Shown piece after piece: positions 63,770-64,000 of a DNA stretch of 64,000 nt. The DNA is taken from positions 4,712,001 through 4,776,000 of the forward strand of contig OZ059894.1 in assembly GCA_964057225.1 (NCBI GenBank). Reading direction: 5' to 3'. The notes under the pieces were generated by a model that was given only the letters and a program-made list of their open reading frames with translations, made no database searches and was not told the origin of the DNA. The first letter of the stretch is position 1. Each line of letters begins with the position of its first letter. The stretch is from Auanema rhodensis. Lineage: Eukaryota; Nematoda; Chromadorea; Rhabditida; Rhabditidae. The translations under genes were made by a program, and so were the position numbers.

Positions 63770-64000
63770 TGTGTTATCAGATTTGCGCTAGCTTAAAAAT
63801 GCACCGAGATATCAACTGATATAAGTTCACACTTATATCCTCGATTTTCACCCTGAAGAAATAATTTTTTCGTTGAATAACATCGTCCATCGTCTTTGCC
63901 TTGAAAAAAGGAATCTAAAAACATCTACTTTTCGCTAAATTATTTTGAAATTTTTCGAAAAAATTTTTGTCAAAATGTTTTTGGAAGCAATGTTGAGTGT
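63770..64000 (+). repeat. Partial monomer at the right edge
   Basis: The first 231 bases of a unit with W markers (ACATCGTCC, CTTTTCGC, full-length 208 region). It is cut by the window end at offset 231, inside the ATGTTGAG dyad, so the array continues beyond the window. Confidence 0.95.

Larger units (their letters stand above)
1..64000 (+). repeat. 351-bp satellite DNA array, 182 full monomers plus one partial
   Basis: Tandem head-to-tail satellite array filling the window. I located every TGTGTTATCAG (or its near variant) and measured the spacing: 144 units of 351 bp, 35 of 350 bp and 3 of 325 bp, giving a last start at 63770. No unit is inverted and no foreign sequence interrupts the array. 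Neighbouring copies differ at only a few recurrent sites, so most variants define subfamilies rather than random decay. All three forward frames are stopped near the unit start (offsets 20, 25, 48), as are all three reverse frames (offsets 5, 19, 24). The longest stop-to-stop stretch I found in the first copy is about 46 codons. The likely setting is centromeric or pericentromeric heterochromatin of a eukaryote; that is inference from the array type. The unit start is arbitrary. Confidence 0.99.

Noticed and set aside
1-64000. Possible coding sequence: 351 is a multiple of three, so an open frame could run through many monomers
   Set aside because: Stops occur in all six frames within the first 50 bases of each unit, and further stops recur throughout. 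The longest stop-to-stop stretch I found in the first monomer is about 46 codons, with no codon-like pattern of variation.
1-64000. CRISPR-like array
   Set aside because: The repeated unit is the whole 351 bp with no unique spacers, and adjacent copies are near identical throughout.
1-64000. Transposon, rRNA, tRNA or other inserted element between monomers
   Set aside because: Unit spacing accounts for every base of the window, leaving no room for an insertion.
1-64000. Assignment to a named satellite family or species
   Set aside because: AT-rich units of 300-400 bp are common in insects and other invertebrates. I do not recognise this sequence well enough to name it; a search against satellite and repeat libraries would decide.

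Overview
The whole 64,000-base window is one uninterrupted head-to-tail array of AT-rich satellite DNA. Measuring from each TGTGTTATCAG, I traced 182 complete monomers plus a 231-base partial one at the right edge, all in one orientation. The basic unit is 351 bp (111 G+C in the first copy, about 32%). Of the 182, 144 are 351 bp, 35 are 350 bp and 3 are 325 bp; these lengths add up exactly to the last start at 63770. I found no gene, RNA gene, transposon, CRISPR array or unique spacer. All six reading frames are stopped inside every monomer. The array runs off both ends of the window.

The window suggests a eukaryotic genome, from (peri)centromeric or other constitutive heterochromatin. CpG is not depleted (12 in monomer 1 against about 9 expected from its 58 C and 53 G), which argues against a strongly CpG-methylated genome. 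The size class and AT-richness fit insect and other invertebrate satellites. I do not recognise the family and do not name a species.

Subfamilies are named here by letters, using offsets within the monomer. P: C at 53 (most copies), T at 144. Q: T at 92, G at 136. R: A at 15, A at 114. S: T at 82, C at 141 (late copies also C at 287). T: CC at 186-187 region plus G in the following T-tract. U: C at 115, T at 164, T at 294. V: extra T at 94 region, G at 149. W: C at 115, 164 and 303. Y: T at 119, G at 136, usually C at 287. Z: base 208 deleted (350 bp). X-end: C at 331, often G at 295.

Region by region: 1-11583 holds 33 monomers, all exactly 351 bp, in a P-S-T-Q tetramer and a Q-R-U-V-P-S-R heptamer. 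11584-26235 is a mixed zone where the 350-bp and 325-bp deletion forms and X-ends appear. 26236-35355 carries a duplicated seven-monomer block. 35356-39567 is a nearly pure run of W with a duplicated 2106-bp hexamer. 39568-64000 is built from Z-S-W-Y tetramers, which at 51845-58861 form a duplicated ten-monomer higher-order repeat.

The most interesting content is structural. A 51-bp imperfect dyad straddles each monomer junction, and three further hairpin-forming dyads lie within the monomer. One sits in a stretch of about 75 bp that hardly varies across the array. Chimeric monomers and shared rare variants record in-register unequal exchange.
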